Shown: piece by piece, positions 1 through 6,387 of the stretch
How positions within the stretch are numbered: the stretch's first letter is position 1
How the letters are laid out: each line of letters begins with the position of its first letter
The notes under the pieces: model-generated
Told to the model about the DNA's origin: nothing
Seen by the model: the letters and a program-made list of their open reading frames with translations, nothing else
Databases searched by the model: none
Translations under genes and position numbers: made by a program
Assembly: GCA_026770585.1 (NCBI GenBank)
Contig: MU647563.1
Span: forward strand, 1,162-11,471
Origin: Baffinella frigidus
Taxonomy: Eukaryota > Cryptophyceae > Cryptomonadales > Baffinellaceae
Reading direction: 5' to 3'
Length of the DNA stretch: 10,310 nucleotides

Positions 1-154
1 AAACCCCAAACCCCAAACCCCAAACCCCAAACCCCAAACCCCAAACCCCAAACCCCAAACCCTAAACCCTAAACCCTAAACCCTAATCCCTAAACCCTAA
101 AACCCTAAACCCTGAACCCTAAATCCTAAACCTTAAACCATAAACCCTACAAAG
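1..154. repeat. C-strand telomere-like array (AAACCCC then AAACCCT)
   Basis: The window opens with eight exact AAACCCC units (1-56), the complement of TTTGGGG, then four AAACCCT units (57-84), the complement of the plant/algal telomere repeat TTTAGGG. After that the array decays with single-base changes. C-strand orientation at a left edge is what a left chromosome end would show, but unique sequence resumes at 155, so this stretch may equally be interstitial or intronic. The sharp change from AAACCCC to AAACCCT suggests local amplification of a variant unit. Confidence 0.9.
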
Positions 155-214
155 GGCCTGACGTACAACCACGTGACGGATATCTCGGAGGACACCAAGG
201 CCATGATCAAGCAG
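155..214 (+). CDS. Internal exon 1 of an unrecognised split gene, embedded in telomere-like repeat
   Basis: The translation is GLTYNHVTDISEDTKAMIKQ (20 codons, phase 0 at both ends). Nineteen of the 20 codons end in G or C, unlike the A/C-rich repeat on both sides. The block is bounded by a weak acceptor (ccctacaaag, little pyrimidine tract) and a donor CAG|gtgcct. Reading on past the donor reaches a stop after about ten codons inside the repeat. The next two coding blocks follow in the same phase, which supports one gene. I do not recognise the protein. Alternatively it is a coding fragment captured in a telomere array during break repair. No start codon is visible, so the 5' part lies outside the window or is lost. 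Confidence 0.6.
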
Positions 215-656
215 GTGCCTCAAATCCGTCCAAATCCTAAACCCTGAACCCGCAACCCTCAACCCTAAACCCTAAACCCTAAACCCTAAACCCTAAACCC
301 TCAATCCTAAACCCTAAACCCAAACCCCAAACCCCAAACCCCAAACCAGAAACCCCAAACCCTAAACCAGAAACCCTAAACCCTAAACCAGAAACCCTAA
401 TCCCTGAACCCTGAACCCTGAGCCCTAATCACTGAACCCTAAACCCTAAAACCCAAACCCTAAACCCTAAACCCTCAACCCTCAACCCAAAACTCTCAAC
501 CCTCAAACCTCAAACCTCAAACCTCAAACCTCAACCCTAACCTCTTACCCCTTACCCTTGACCCCTAACCCCTAAACCTAATCCCTAATCCCTAATCCCT
601 CAACCCCAAACCCAAAACCTCAAACCCTAATCCCTAATCCTGCATCCCTAATCCAG
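215..656. repeat. Degenerate CCCTAAA-type array, probably the intron between exons 1 and 2
   Basis: After about 22 nt of unique sequence following the donor, the stretch is degenerate CCCTAAA with AAACCCC, AAACCAG, CTCAACC, CTCAAAC and CTAATCC variants. It ends at ccctaatccag, a usable C-rich 3' splice site, directly before the next GC3-rich block at 657. If spliced as proposed, this is a 442-nt intron made almost entirely of telomere-like repeat, and the pre-mRNA would carry the C-rich strand (complementary to TERRA-type RNA). The repeat identity is plain; the intron role is inferred. Confidence 0.8.
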
Positions 657-731
657 GTGTTTGCGGGCCAAGAGGAGGGGGTCAGGGAGGAAGACTTCGC
701 GATCGAGTGGCAAAAGATGCACGGCTCCAAG
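657..731 (+). CDS. Internal exon 2 of the unrecognised split gene
   Basis: This block has 25 codons, phase 0 to phase 0, beginning VFAGQEEGVREEDFAIEWQK and ending MHGSK. It sits between acceptor aatccag and donor AAG|gtgcga. About 21 of 25 codons end in G or C. The peptide is acidic and charged, with no signal peptide, membrane segment or metal site. Its donor (gtgcga) shares the gtgc start of exon 1's donor (gtgcct). Open reading does extend past the donor in other frames, but base composition drops sharply into A/T-richer intron-like sequence at 732. The family is not recognised. Confidence 0.6.
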
Positions 732-1083
732 GTGCGAGCTTTTCACGCAAGATTGTAACACTGACCTGGGAAAACAAGTCAGTTTACACGAAATTTGTAT
801 CAACTTCCCGAAATTTCGATTTTTCTCCGGGGAGAATGTTGACTTATGAACTTTTGAAAATAGCCAGATCTGGCTGTTTTTACTACACGGCACTCTGCCC
901 TCCACTCTTGCGTGGTTCGCAGTCGCACCATCGGAAACCTCGTGGTAGAAGTGAGTGTACGCAGCAAGTTGACTAACTGCGGTTTGTGCGCAGCAAGTTG
1001 AGGGGGTGACTGCTGTGTGTGCGCAGCAAGTTGAGTAACTGCTTTTGTGCGTAGCAAGTTGGCTAACTGCTTTTCGCACACAG
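732..1083 (+). other. Putative intron 2
   Basis: This A/T-richer stretch lies between donor AAG|gtgcga and acceptor ttttcgcacacag. It has no sustained coding signal. It contains a perfect 14-bp palindrome, AGCCAGATCTGGCT (862-875), and its last ~120 nt is a short tandem repeat running up to the 3' splice site. Confidence 0.5.
955..1074 (+). repeat. Four-copy tandem repeat of about 28-33 nt abutting a 3' splice site
   Basis: Units begin at 955, 986, 1019 and 1047 (31, 33, 28 and 28 nt). Each contains the core GCAGCAAGTTG (GTAGCAAGTTG in the last) followed by a variant of ACTAACTGC and a T-rich end. The third and fourth units differ at only a few positions. The array stops nine bases before the proposed exon 3 acceptor, so the T-rich unit ends supply its pyrimidine tract. 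The embedded CTAAC resembles a branch-point motif. Confidence 0.8.
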
Positions 1084-1236
1084 TTCCGGGACGTGTACAA
1101 GAACGCCGGGTTCAAAAACAGGGTCGCGATCATGAGGGCTGCTCCGGACGTGGTGCGCGTCCAGGAGCGCCTCACCACCTCCTTCTTCAGGGGCATCAAC
1201 GTCACCACCACCAACAAGGGCACCACCTTCGTCGGT
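1084..1236 (+). CDS. Internal exon 3 of the unrecognised split gene
   Basis: This is the strongest coding block at the left end: 51 codons starting at phase 0 after cgcacacag, with only AAA, GCT, GCT and the last GGT ending in A or T. The translation begins FRDVYKNAGFKNRVAIMRAA, continues PDVVRVQERLTTSFFRGINV and ends TTTNKGTTFVG. It is basic and mixed helix/strand, without membrane segments. The 3' edge is uncertain: GGT|gtgcag (phase 0, gtgc donor like the others) or G|gtgtgc two bases earlier. A following micro-exon near 1298-1311 (acceptor gggttcag, donor gtgaga) is conceivable. I could not assign a family, so no function is proposed. Confidence 0.65.
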
Positions 1237-1353
1237 GTGCAGGCTGCAGGCTGCAGGGTGTAGGGTGCAGGGTGTGGGGGGTGGGGTGGGGGGTTCAGAG
1301 TTCCCGGCCAACGTGAGAAGAACTTCGGTCCTGGCCGCGGGTGGGGCTGTCGC

Positions 1354-1403
1354 GTACAGGGGTACATGCATGTACCAAGGAATGCGGTGCTCTCCGCATT
1401 CCT
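1354..1403. repeat. GTACAGGGGTAC motif, perfect palindrome and adjacent hairpin
   Basis: GTACAGGGGTAC (1354-1365) is the same 12-mer that ends the two MITE-like elements at 2101 and 2621. It overlaps a perfect 16-bp palindrome GGTACATGCATGTACC (1361-1376). Next is a hairpin with 10-bp perfect arms, AGGAATGCGG (1378-1387) and CCGCATTCCT (1394-1403), and a 6-nt loop. It may be a remnant end of a related element. Confidence 0.6.
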
Positions 1404-1431
1404 ATGCAGCAGGCGCTCCTACGTTTGGCAG

Positions 1432-1494
1432 GCACTCGCATGTTCGGCTGGCGCTCGGGTGGGGCAGCGGGAGCGGCTGCGGGAGGGGTCGCAG
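1432..1494 (+). CDS. Weak candidate exon 4
   Basis: This is a 63-nt block (21 codons, phase 0 to 0) after acceptor acgtttggcag and before donor CAG|gtgcag, again the gtgc donor class. It reads ALACSAGARVGQRERLREGS plus Q. The same frame stays open to a TAG near 1591 with high GC3, so the coding stretch could run further; a strong donor-like GAG|gtaaga lies near 1623. The region is GC-rich overall, so the evidence is mainly phase and splice-site consistency. It could be intron or 3' UTR instead. Confidence 0.25.
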
Positions 1495-1723
1495 GTGCAG
1501 GAGCTTGAGGTTGGGGTGGTGCGCGTGGGCATGGATCAAGTGGGAAGTGTGCGGCGCGCAGCCGTTGCTGCAGCCTCGAGAACGTTGCAGCAGTAGTGAC
1601 ATTGGTACAAAGGTGTACTTGAGGTAAGACAGAGATGCCTTCATTGAACTGGCGAGGGCGAAATAGACTCTGCCATGCATCCTGGGGCAGGCCCCTCACT
1701 CTTCCTGCACCGGGGGGGCTGAA
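1495..1723. other. No confident feature
   Basis: Plus-strand reading remains open to about 1591 and then composition becomes mixed. Just before 1724, CACCGGGGGGGCTGAATG belongs to the dispersed repeat that follows and reappears inverted at 5637-5665. Confidence 0.4.
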
Positions 1724-1813
1724 TGTGATCCGAAAGGAAGCATGGCTTTTCTGCAGAACAAGTTCCGGTGTCCGCCTATGTTGGGAGCTCGAAGAACCTA
1801 AAGGACCTAAAGG
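1724..1813 (+). repeat. Dispersed 90-nt repeat, copy 1
   Basis: The unit runs from TGTGATCCGAAAGGAAGCAT to GGACCTAAAGG. It recurs at 2469-2558 without indels and with only two mismatches. Inverted partial copies flank the second copy, and diverged inverted relatives occur at 5255-5360 and 5470-5575. No terminal inverted repeats or coding capacity are seen. It is a non-coding dispersed repeat of unknown type. Confidence 0.9.
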
Positions 1814-1876
1814 GTGCAGGCGTTTCTCGAAAACAAGGCCCCCCGCCACACGCTTTGTGGTCCCAGACTGACAGAC

Positions 1877-2100
1877 TTTTTAGGTTCAAATGGCACTACC
1901 GGGGTACCTCACCCATAAAAAACGCCCACCCCCCTAGGACCACCACAGGGCCCTAGGCATAGGTCTACTGTAGAAAAACCGCCACCTCCTAGGGTCCTAA
2001 AAAGCCTAGGATCCAATGGCACTATGTCATGTGGGATCTTCTTTTCGAGCAGCCCCTGTAAAAACTCAGAACGCACACCTCCCCTAGAACCGCTACAGGG
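1877..2100. repeat. Decayed element cluster rich in CCTAGG
   Basis: GGGGTACCTCACCCATAA (1901-1918) matches the terminus of the MITE at 2101 with a few changes. The 20-nt motif CCCCTAGGACCACCACAGGG (1931-1950) recurs in variant form at 2081-2100 and 2329-2348, so copies lie on both sides of the 2101-2315 element. AATGGCACTA occurs at both ends of this block (near 1889 and 2015). CCTAGG appears four times here. It reads as a decayed or nested non-autonomous element. Confidence 0.6.
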
Positions 2101-2315
2101 GTACAGGGGTACCTCGCTCATAAGAAACGGTTCTGATAAGAACGAAGCGTTTTTGAGGGATTTTTTAAAAGAACGTGCAACCGACCGTTTTTTGTGCACG
2201 TTCTTAATTTTAAGAACGTACCACCGACCGTTTTTCGAGAACGTTCTTAAAATTAAGAACGTGCCACCGACCGTTTTCAGAATCCCCGCACCTTGTGAGC
2301 GAGGTGTTCCTGTAC
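2101..2315. mobile_element. MITE-like element 1 (GTACAGG terminal inverted repeats, 215 bp)
   Basis: The left end GTACAGGGGTACCTCGCTCA and the reverse complement of the right end, GTACAGGAACACCTCGCTCA, form about 25-bp imperfect terminal repeats with four mismatches. Internally, AAGAACGT and ACGTTCTT alternate five times with ACCGACCGTTTT between them. This gives two perfect 10-bp-arm hairpins (2198-2219 and 2241-2262). There is no coding capacity. A clear target-site duplication is not seen; the element sits immediately after a copy of the CCCCTAG motif. The superfamily is not assignable. Confidence 0.75.
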
Positions 2316-2410
2316 GAAGCTGCCCCCCCCCCTAGGACCACAGCAGGGCTCTAGGTCGATATCCCCCACCCAGGGGGTGCGAGACGGGGGTTCGAGGCAG
2401 TGAGTCAAGG

Positions 2411-2608
2411 TCTTTTGGTCCTTAAGGTTCTTTTAACTCCCACCATAGGCGGACACTGGAGGGCTTGATGTGATCCGAAAGGAAGCATGGCCTTTCTACA
2501 GAACAAGTTCCGGTGTCCGCCTATGTTGGGAGCTCGAAGAACCTAAAGGACCTAAAGGAACTTGTTCTGCAGAAAATCCTTGCTTCCTTTCGGATTGCAC
2601 GTCAAGCC
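2411..2608. repeat. Composite A'-B-A-B' alternately inverted repeat
   Basis: Four blocks of about 50 nt alternate. A' (2411-2460) is an imperfect reverse complement of A (2511-2558). B (about 2463-2510) is an imperfect reverse complement of B' (2559-2608, starting GAACTTGTTCTGCAG). B plus A together form copy 2 of the 90-nt dispersed repeat. Either the A'/A arms or the B/B' arms can pair, each stem holding the other block in its loop, so the two folds exclude each other. No coding capacity. Confidence 0.8.
2469..2558 (+). repeat. Dispersed 90-nt repeat, copy 2
   Basis: It is identical in length to the copy at 1724-1813, with two differences around the CTTTTCTGCAG / CCTTTCTACAG stretch. It forms the centre of the alternately inverted composite described above. 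Confidence 0.9.
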
Positions 2609-2620
2609 AGGCGACGCGCC

Positions 2621-2813
2621 GTACAGGGGTACCTTGGATAAGAATACCCTTGCGCGAAGGTCGGTCGGTCGGTGTTTTCTTGTATTAGTACCAGGAGGTT
2701 GACTAAATCTCGCGGTTAGTCAACCCTCTGGTACTTGAATTAAGAAAACGCAGGGGTCGAATCCGGTGCGTTTTCTTAAAATGCGTCTTCTTGTACACGA
2801 GGTACCCCTGTAC
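2621..2813. mobile_element. MITE-like element 2 (GTACAGGGGTACCT terminal inverted repeats, 193 bp)
   Basis: Perfect 14-bp terminal repeats GTACAGGGGTACCT are found at both ends. The interior folds through 20-nt arms (2687-2706 with 2716-2735, two mismatches). AAGAAAACGCA (2742-2752) can pair either downstream with TGCGTTTTCTT (2767-2777) or upstream with GTGTTTTCTT near 2672. It shares termini and the GGTCGGTCGG/ACCGACCG theme with element 1, so the two are probably one family. The loop holds GGGTCGAATCC, one base from a Pol III B-box. No transposase and no obvious target-site duplication. Confidence 0.8.
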
Positions 2814-2998
2814 TCTTGCTCTGCCTCAAGGTAACCCGGGATCCTCATTAAATACATAGATGCTCTGTGTAAATGTGCTGATTTTTTTGTACGGAGTCCT
2901 GATCTATATGCATTTAACGAGGAGCCCAGATTAACTGAGGTAGCGCTAGGTAATGGCTGAGCTACCAGAAGTACTTAGTTGGTGGCAGTTGGCGAATG

Positions 2999-3000
<2 letters not shown>
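2814..3000. other. No feature seen
   Basis: A mixed-composition spacer with no sustained coding frame or repeat recognised. It leads into the GT microsatellite. Confidence 0.5.

Positions 3001-3038
<38 letters not shown>
3001..3038. repeat. (GT)19 microsatellite
   Basis: Nineteen uninterrupted GT dinucleotides, a simple sequence repeat. Read on the other strand it gives a histidine/threonine-rich pseudo-peptide that is not a gene. Confidence 0.98.
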
Positions 3039-3041
<3 letters not shown>

Positions 3042-3433
3042 GGGGAGGGGTCGTGTGTGGTGTAGGCACGCAGGCTGGCTGCACGTTTGGAAAAAAGAAA
3101 AAAGAGGAGGATTGTGTGGAGGTGTGAACTGAGGTCAGCCAGAGAAACAAAACGTGGATGTGAAGAGGTTTCTCTCAATGTGCAGTGGTTTCTCGTTAGA
3201 CCTGGGCGTGTCAGTAGAAGTCGGTCAGTGATAGGGTCAATCCAAGCGTCAGAAAGCAACAACATCAGTCAGCAAAGCACGCAGCGTGTCAGCAGTCCCC
3301 CGCCTTTCAACAAGGCTGTTGTTATCCCTCCTCCCACCCGGCGCCTCTAGAGGTGAAGAACGTGTGAGTGTCTCCATTGTGCCCCCCCACCCCCTTGATC
3401 TACTCGTCGTGTAGTCTGTCGCATGGCCCCGTC
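3039..3433. other. No feature seen
   Basis: Mixed composition with purine-rich and pyrimidine-rich patches and short open stretches. No coding family, RNA gene or repeat was recognised. Confidence 0.5.
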
Positions 3434-3539
3434 TTATCCCTTAAGTGGCGGACGGGCGAATATTCGCCCGAACTCACCCTATGCAGGTCCTAGGGCCCTA
3501 CCGTAGGGCGTATGCGCCTACTCGCCACTTAAGGGATAA
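3434..3539. mobile_element. 106-bp foldback / MITE-like element
   Basis: Perfect 17-bp inverted termini TTATCCCTTAAGTGGCG (3434-3450) and its reverse complement (3523-3539). Inside is a perfect 18-bp palindrome CGGGCGAATATTCGCCCG (3453-3470) and CCTACCGTAGG, a motif shared with the palindromic element at 8325-8491. No coding capacity and no clear target-site duplication. Confidence 0.75.
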
Positions 3540-3668
3540 CTCTACGACGGCTCGCTGCCTGGCCTGTTGGTCCATATTCCTCCCTTCGACAGGGACCCCC
3601 CCCCCCCCCCTCCTTCTCCCCCCAGCACCTCTGTGTCCCCTGCCTGCCTCTTGTTGTTGTCATCGCGG
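3540..3668. repeat. Pyrimidine-rich spacer with C15 tract
   Basis: Fifteen consecutive C residues (3596-3610) followed by C/T-rich sequence lead into the variant telomere-like array. No gene is seen. Confidence 0.7.
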
Positions 3669-4035
3669 GATTTCGGTTGCGGGTTGCGGGTTTCGAATTT
3701 CAGGTTTCGGGGTCTGTATTTTGGTTTTCGTGTTTCGGGCTTCGGGTTTCAGATTTCAGGGTTCAGGTTTTAGGTTTCAGGTTTCGGGGTTTGGGTGTCA
3801 GGTTTCGGGTTTCAGGTTCGGGTTTCTTGTTTTGGGCGCAAGGTGTCAGGTCTCGTGTTTTCTGGATTCAGACTTCTGGTTACAGGATTCGGGTTTGAGT
3901 TTCGGGTTTCGGGGTTCGGGATTCGGGTTTCAAGTTTCGGGTTTCGGACTTTGTTTGAATAGATTATATTTTAGTGTTTCGGGTTTTGTCTTGTTGGGTT
4001 GTTGTTTGGGTTTAGAGCTTTGGATTCGGGATTTA
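3669..4035. repeat. Variant heptamer array (TTTCGGG / TTTCAGG)
   Basis: Degenerate heptamers on the G strand are dominated by TTTCGGG and TTTCAGG rather than TTTAGGG. They grade into the TTTAGGG array on the right. The open frame across it translates as Gly/Phe/Ser/Val-rich periodic peptide, which is expected from reading a heptamer through a 21-nt period. Confidence 0.85.
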
Positions 4036-5010
4036 AGGTGTGGGGCTTAGGGTTTAGGGTTTAGGGTTTAGGGTTTTGGGTTTTGGGTTCAGGGTTTAGG
4101 GTTTGGCGTTTAGGGTCTAGGGTTTCGGGTTGCAGGTTTAGGGTTTCGGGCTTAAGGTTTAGGGTTTAGGGTTCAGCTGTTAGGGTTTGGGATTTAGGTT
4201 TTCGGGTTTCGGGTTCAGGGTTTAGGGTTTAGGGTTTAGGGTTTAGGGTTTAGGGTTTAGGGTTTAGGGGTTAGGGTTTTGGGTTTGGGGTTTAGGGTTT
4301 AGGGTTTGGGGTTTGGGGTTTGGGGTTTGGGGTTTAGGGGTTTCAGGTTTAGGGTTTAGGGTTTAGGGTTTAGGGTTTGGGGCTTAGGGTTTGGGGTTTG
4401 GGAGTTGTGAATTGAGTTGTGTAGGGTTTAGGGTTTAGGGTTTAGGGTTTGGCGTTTAGGGTCTAGGGTTTCGGGTTTCGGTTTTAGGGCTGAAGGTTTA
4501 GGGTTTAGGGTTCAGGTTTTAGCTGTTAGGGTTTGGGATTTGGGTTTTGGGGTTCGGGTTTAGGGTTTTGGGTTTAGGGTTTAGGGTGCAGGGTTTAGTA
4601 TTTAGTATTTAGTATTTAGTATTTAGGGTTTAGGGTTTAGGGTTTAGGGTTTAGGGTTTAGAGTTTAGGGTTTAGGGTTTAGGGTTCAGAGTTTAAGGTT
4701 TAGGGTTTGGGGTTTGGGGTTTAGGATTTAGGGGTTTCAGGTTTAGGGTTTAAGGGTTAGGGTTTAGGGTTTGGGGCTTAGGGCTTAGGGTTTAGGAGTT
4801 TCAGGTTTCAGGTGTAGGATTTTGGGTTTAGGGTTTAGGGCTTGGGCTTTAGGGCTGAAGGTTTGGGGTTTGGGGTGTAGGGTGTAGGGTTCAGGTTTCA
4901 AGGTTTGGGGTTTAGGTTGTAGGGTTTAGGGTTTAGGGTTCAGGATTTAGGATTTAGGGTTTGGGATCTGGGGGGTAGGATTTAGGGTTTATAGTTTAGG
5001 GTGTAGGGTG
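4036..5010. repeat. G-strand TTTAGGG telomere-like array with higher-order duplication
   Basis: About 975 nt of TTTAGGG and variants (TTTGGGG, TTTCAGG, TTTCGGG, and four TTTAGTA units near 4598-4625). The longest clean run is seven TTTAGGG units (4221-4269). Marked blocks recur: GGCGTTTAGGGTCTAGGG at 4105 and again at 4451 (offset 346), each followed by an AGCTGTTAGGGTTTGGGATT block. TTTAGGGGTTTCAGG occurs at 4333 and 4727 and TTTGGGGCTTA at 4376 and 4770 (both offset 394). Such copying shows segmental duplication after telomere-type synthesis. Unique sequence continues beyond 5010, so this array is interstitial. Orientation is opposite to the array at 1-656. Confidence 0.95.
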
Positions 5011-5250
5011 TTGTTGTTGCTGTTGTCCATTTGCTCCTCCTCCCGACGTCGTACCTGATGGCTTTTTCTGTCTTTTGAAGTTGTTGTACGCTGCTGCATG
5101 TGATTTTTGTATGTTTTGAAGTATATTTTTAAAGTCCAGTGGGCATGGTTCAGGTGGTTTGTCACAGGAGTCAGAATAGTGAGTACCAAAGTCCCAGCAT
5201 TTGTTACAGAACTCCCAGGGTTGCGGAGAGTTGGGTCGTTTCTTGGATTG
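5011..5250. other. Unique spacer, no feature seen
   Basis: Begins with a short GTTGTTGTTGCTG patch and then A/T-richer unique sequence. Short open frames on both strands look like chance. No known RNA or protein was recognised. Confidence 0.5.
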
Positions 5251-5640
5251 TTCCCTTATGTCCTTGAGGTTTTAATTTTTCCCAACATGGCCCAACGACA
5301 CGCCCTTCCGTAAAAAGGATCTGCATAGAAAGCATTTTTGCTTTCGGATCGCATTTAGCTGTCCAATGTAGAGGCTCGTGAAGAGGGGATATAGGGTGGT
5401 TCTCTTGGGGTGTTTGAGTTAGACCAAAAAGGTGCAGGCTCGCACACACACCAAACCCAAGTCAGCCGTCCTTTAGGTCCTTTAGGTCTTAATCTCGCCC
5501 AACGTATGCCAACGCCACGCCCTTCCGTAGAAAGGACTGCAGAGCAAGCATTTTTGCTTTCGGATCGCGTTTAGCTCTCGAGTGCAGAGGCTCGTGTAGA
5601 GGGGATAAAGGGTGGTTCTTGTGTGGGGTGTGTGACGGAT
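5251..5640. repeat. Two diverged tandem copies of a dispersed-repeat relative
   Basis: Blocks around ACGCCCTTCCGTA (5300 and 5517) repeat with a 217-nt offset. Each runs through GCATTTTTGCTTTCGGATCG, TTTAGCT, a GTAGAGGCTCGTG-type motif, GAGGGGATA and GGGTGGTTCT. CCTTTAGGTCCTTTAGGT (5470-5487) and the following block match the reverse complement of the 90-nt repeat at 1724 with divergence. A CACACACCAAACCCAAGTCAGCC header sits at 5445-5467. No gene is supported. Confidence 0.75.
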
Positions 5641-5665
5641 CACATTCAGGCCCCCCGGTGCAGAG
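5637..5665 (-). repeat. Inverted fragment matching the left flank of the 1724 repeat
   Basis: GGATCACATTCAGGCCCCCC and the bases after it are, in reverse complement, nearly the same as 1702-1731 (CACCGGGGGGGCTGAATG region). This places inverted copies of one repeat terminus about 4 kb apart. Confidence 0.75.
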
Positions 5666-5741
5666 GATCGCGGCAGAAACCGGCTAAAGGGTATCCTCAT
5701 CGGGTGTGTGAAGGTATACAAAAAGTTCCCATACTTACACA

Positions 5742-6085
5742 CACACCAGAATAAAACAAGTCGGCTGAAGGCCCATAATGGTATCCCATCGTTCAGCTCA
5801 TAGGAGCTCCAACCACAGATACCTCAGATGTCAAACCAAGAAAATGTAGAGGTTACCAAACGCATGTAGAGATTTCCCCCAATGTACGGAAGTCAGCGAG
5901 CGAGAGAGTGAGAGAGGTGGATGTGTAAGGGTTTCCCCCAGGCTGTACATAATGTAGCTGTGCAAAGCTTGCACGTCCCCACCTTATACTGATGCGATGC
6001 CCGCCCACGCACCGAACCCAAGTCAGCCTTTGTGAGGCTCATGGTATCCCATAGCTGAAGTATGAAAGCTCCAACTACGGATACC
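5742..6085. repeat. Direct repeat pair of about 80 nt (5742-5824 and 6006-6085)
   Basis: Both copies begin with CACACACC/CACGCACC and AAGTCRGC, contain GGTATCCCAT and end in AGATACC or GGATACC. Each internal part therefore forms a weak hairpin; in the second copy GGTATCC (6043-6049) pairs with GGATACC (6079-6085). The intervening sequence has loosely repeated ATGTAGAG and TTTCCCCCA motifs. It is non-coding. Confidence 0.7.
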
Positions 6086-6387
6086 CCACAAGGTGAGAGG
6101 GATTGTGGCCTTGCTTGAGAGTAAAGCAACTCTGTAAAGCAACTCGATTCGTTTCCCTCAGGTTAGGGATTTTCATGCTCCATGTTCGCAGATCAAGTTT
6201 CGGCTTGTCTGTCTGCTTCTTCTTCATGCTTCTCATCCAGACCAGCAGCACCGACCTACTCTGCCTCCCGCTCCGTCTCACAGCTGCTGCCGCCCCACCA
6301 AAAAAATCTCAATCACCTGGCGCGTGGGCTGCGGCCAAACAAGTACCACAGGGCTCAAGCCTCGCTGCGCTACTGGCGCGGAGCGCA
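6086..6387. other. Upstream spacer of a candidate gene, no confident feature
   Basis: Plus-strand reading is open from 6103 into the block at 6388 and includes a hydrophobic patch encoded near 6180-6240. Composition before about 6340 is not coding-like. No promoter motif was recognised. Confidence 0.4.

Noticed and set aside
957-1074. CRISPR-like array
   Set aside because: Units are contiguous tandem repeats without unique spacers, in a eukaryotic context.
648-1371. Minus-strand open frames opposite the left-end exons (up to 239 codons)
   Set aside because: They are Pro/Thr/Ala-rich complements of GC3-rich plus-strand exons, cross the proposed intron, and show no domain.
2687-2777. tRNA gene
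   Set aside because: Only a partial B-box and unrelated hairpins are present; no acceptor, D- and anticodon-arm cloverleaf can be drawn.
2101-2813. Autonomous transposon
   Set aside because: No transposase, reverse transcriptase or integrase frame is found anywhere in the window; only short non-coding elements.
3445-4050. 201-codon plus-strand open frame
   Set aside because: It starts in a foldback element and most of it is the periodic translation of TTTCGGG/TTTCAGG heptamers.
1-5010. Head-to-head telomere fusion
   Set aside because: A fusion would read TTTAGGG into CCCTAAA; here the order is reversed and unique DNA lies between.
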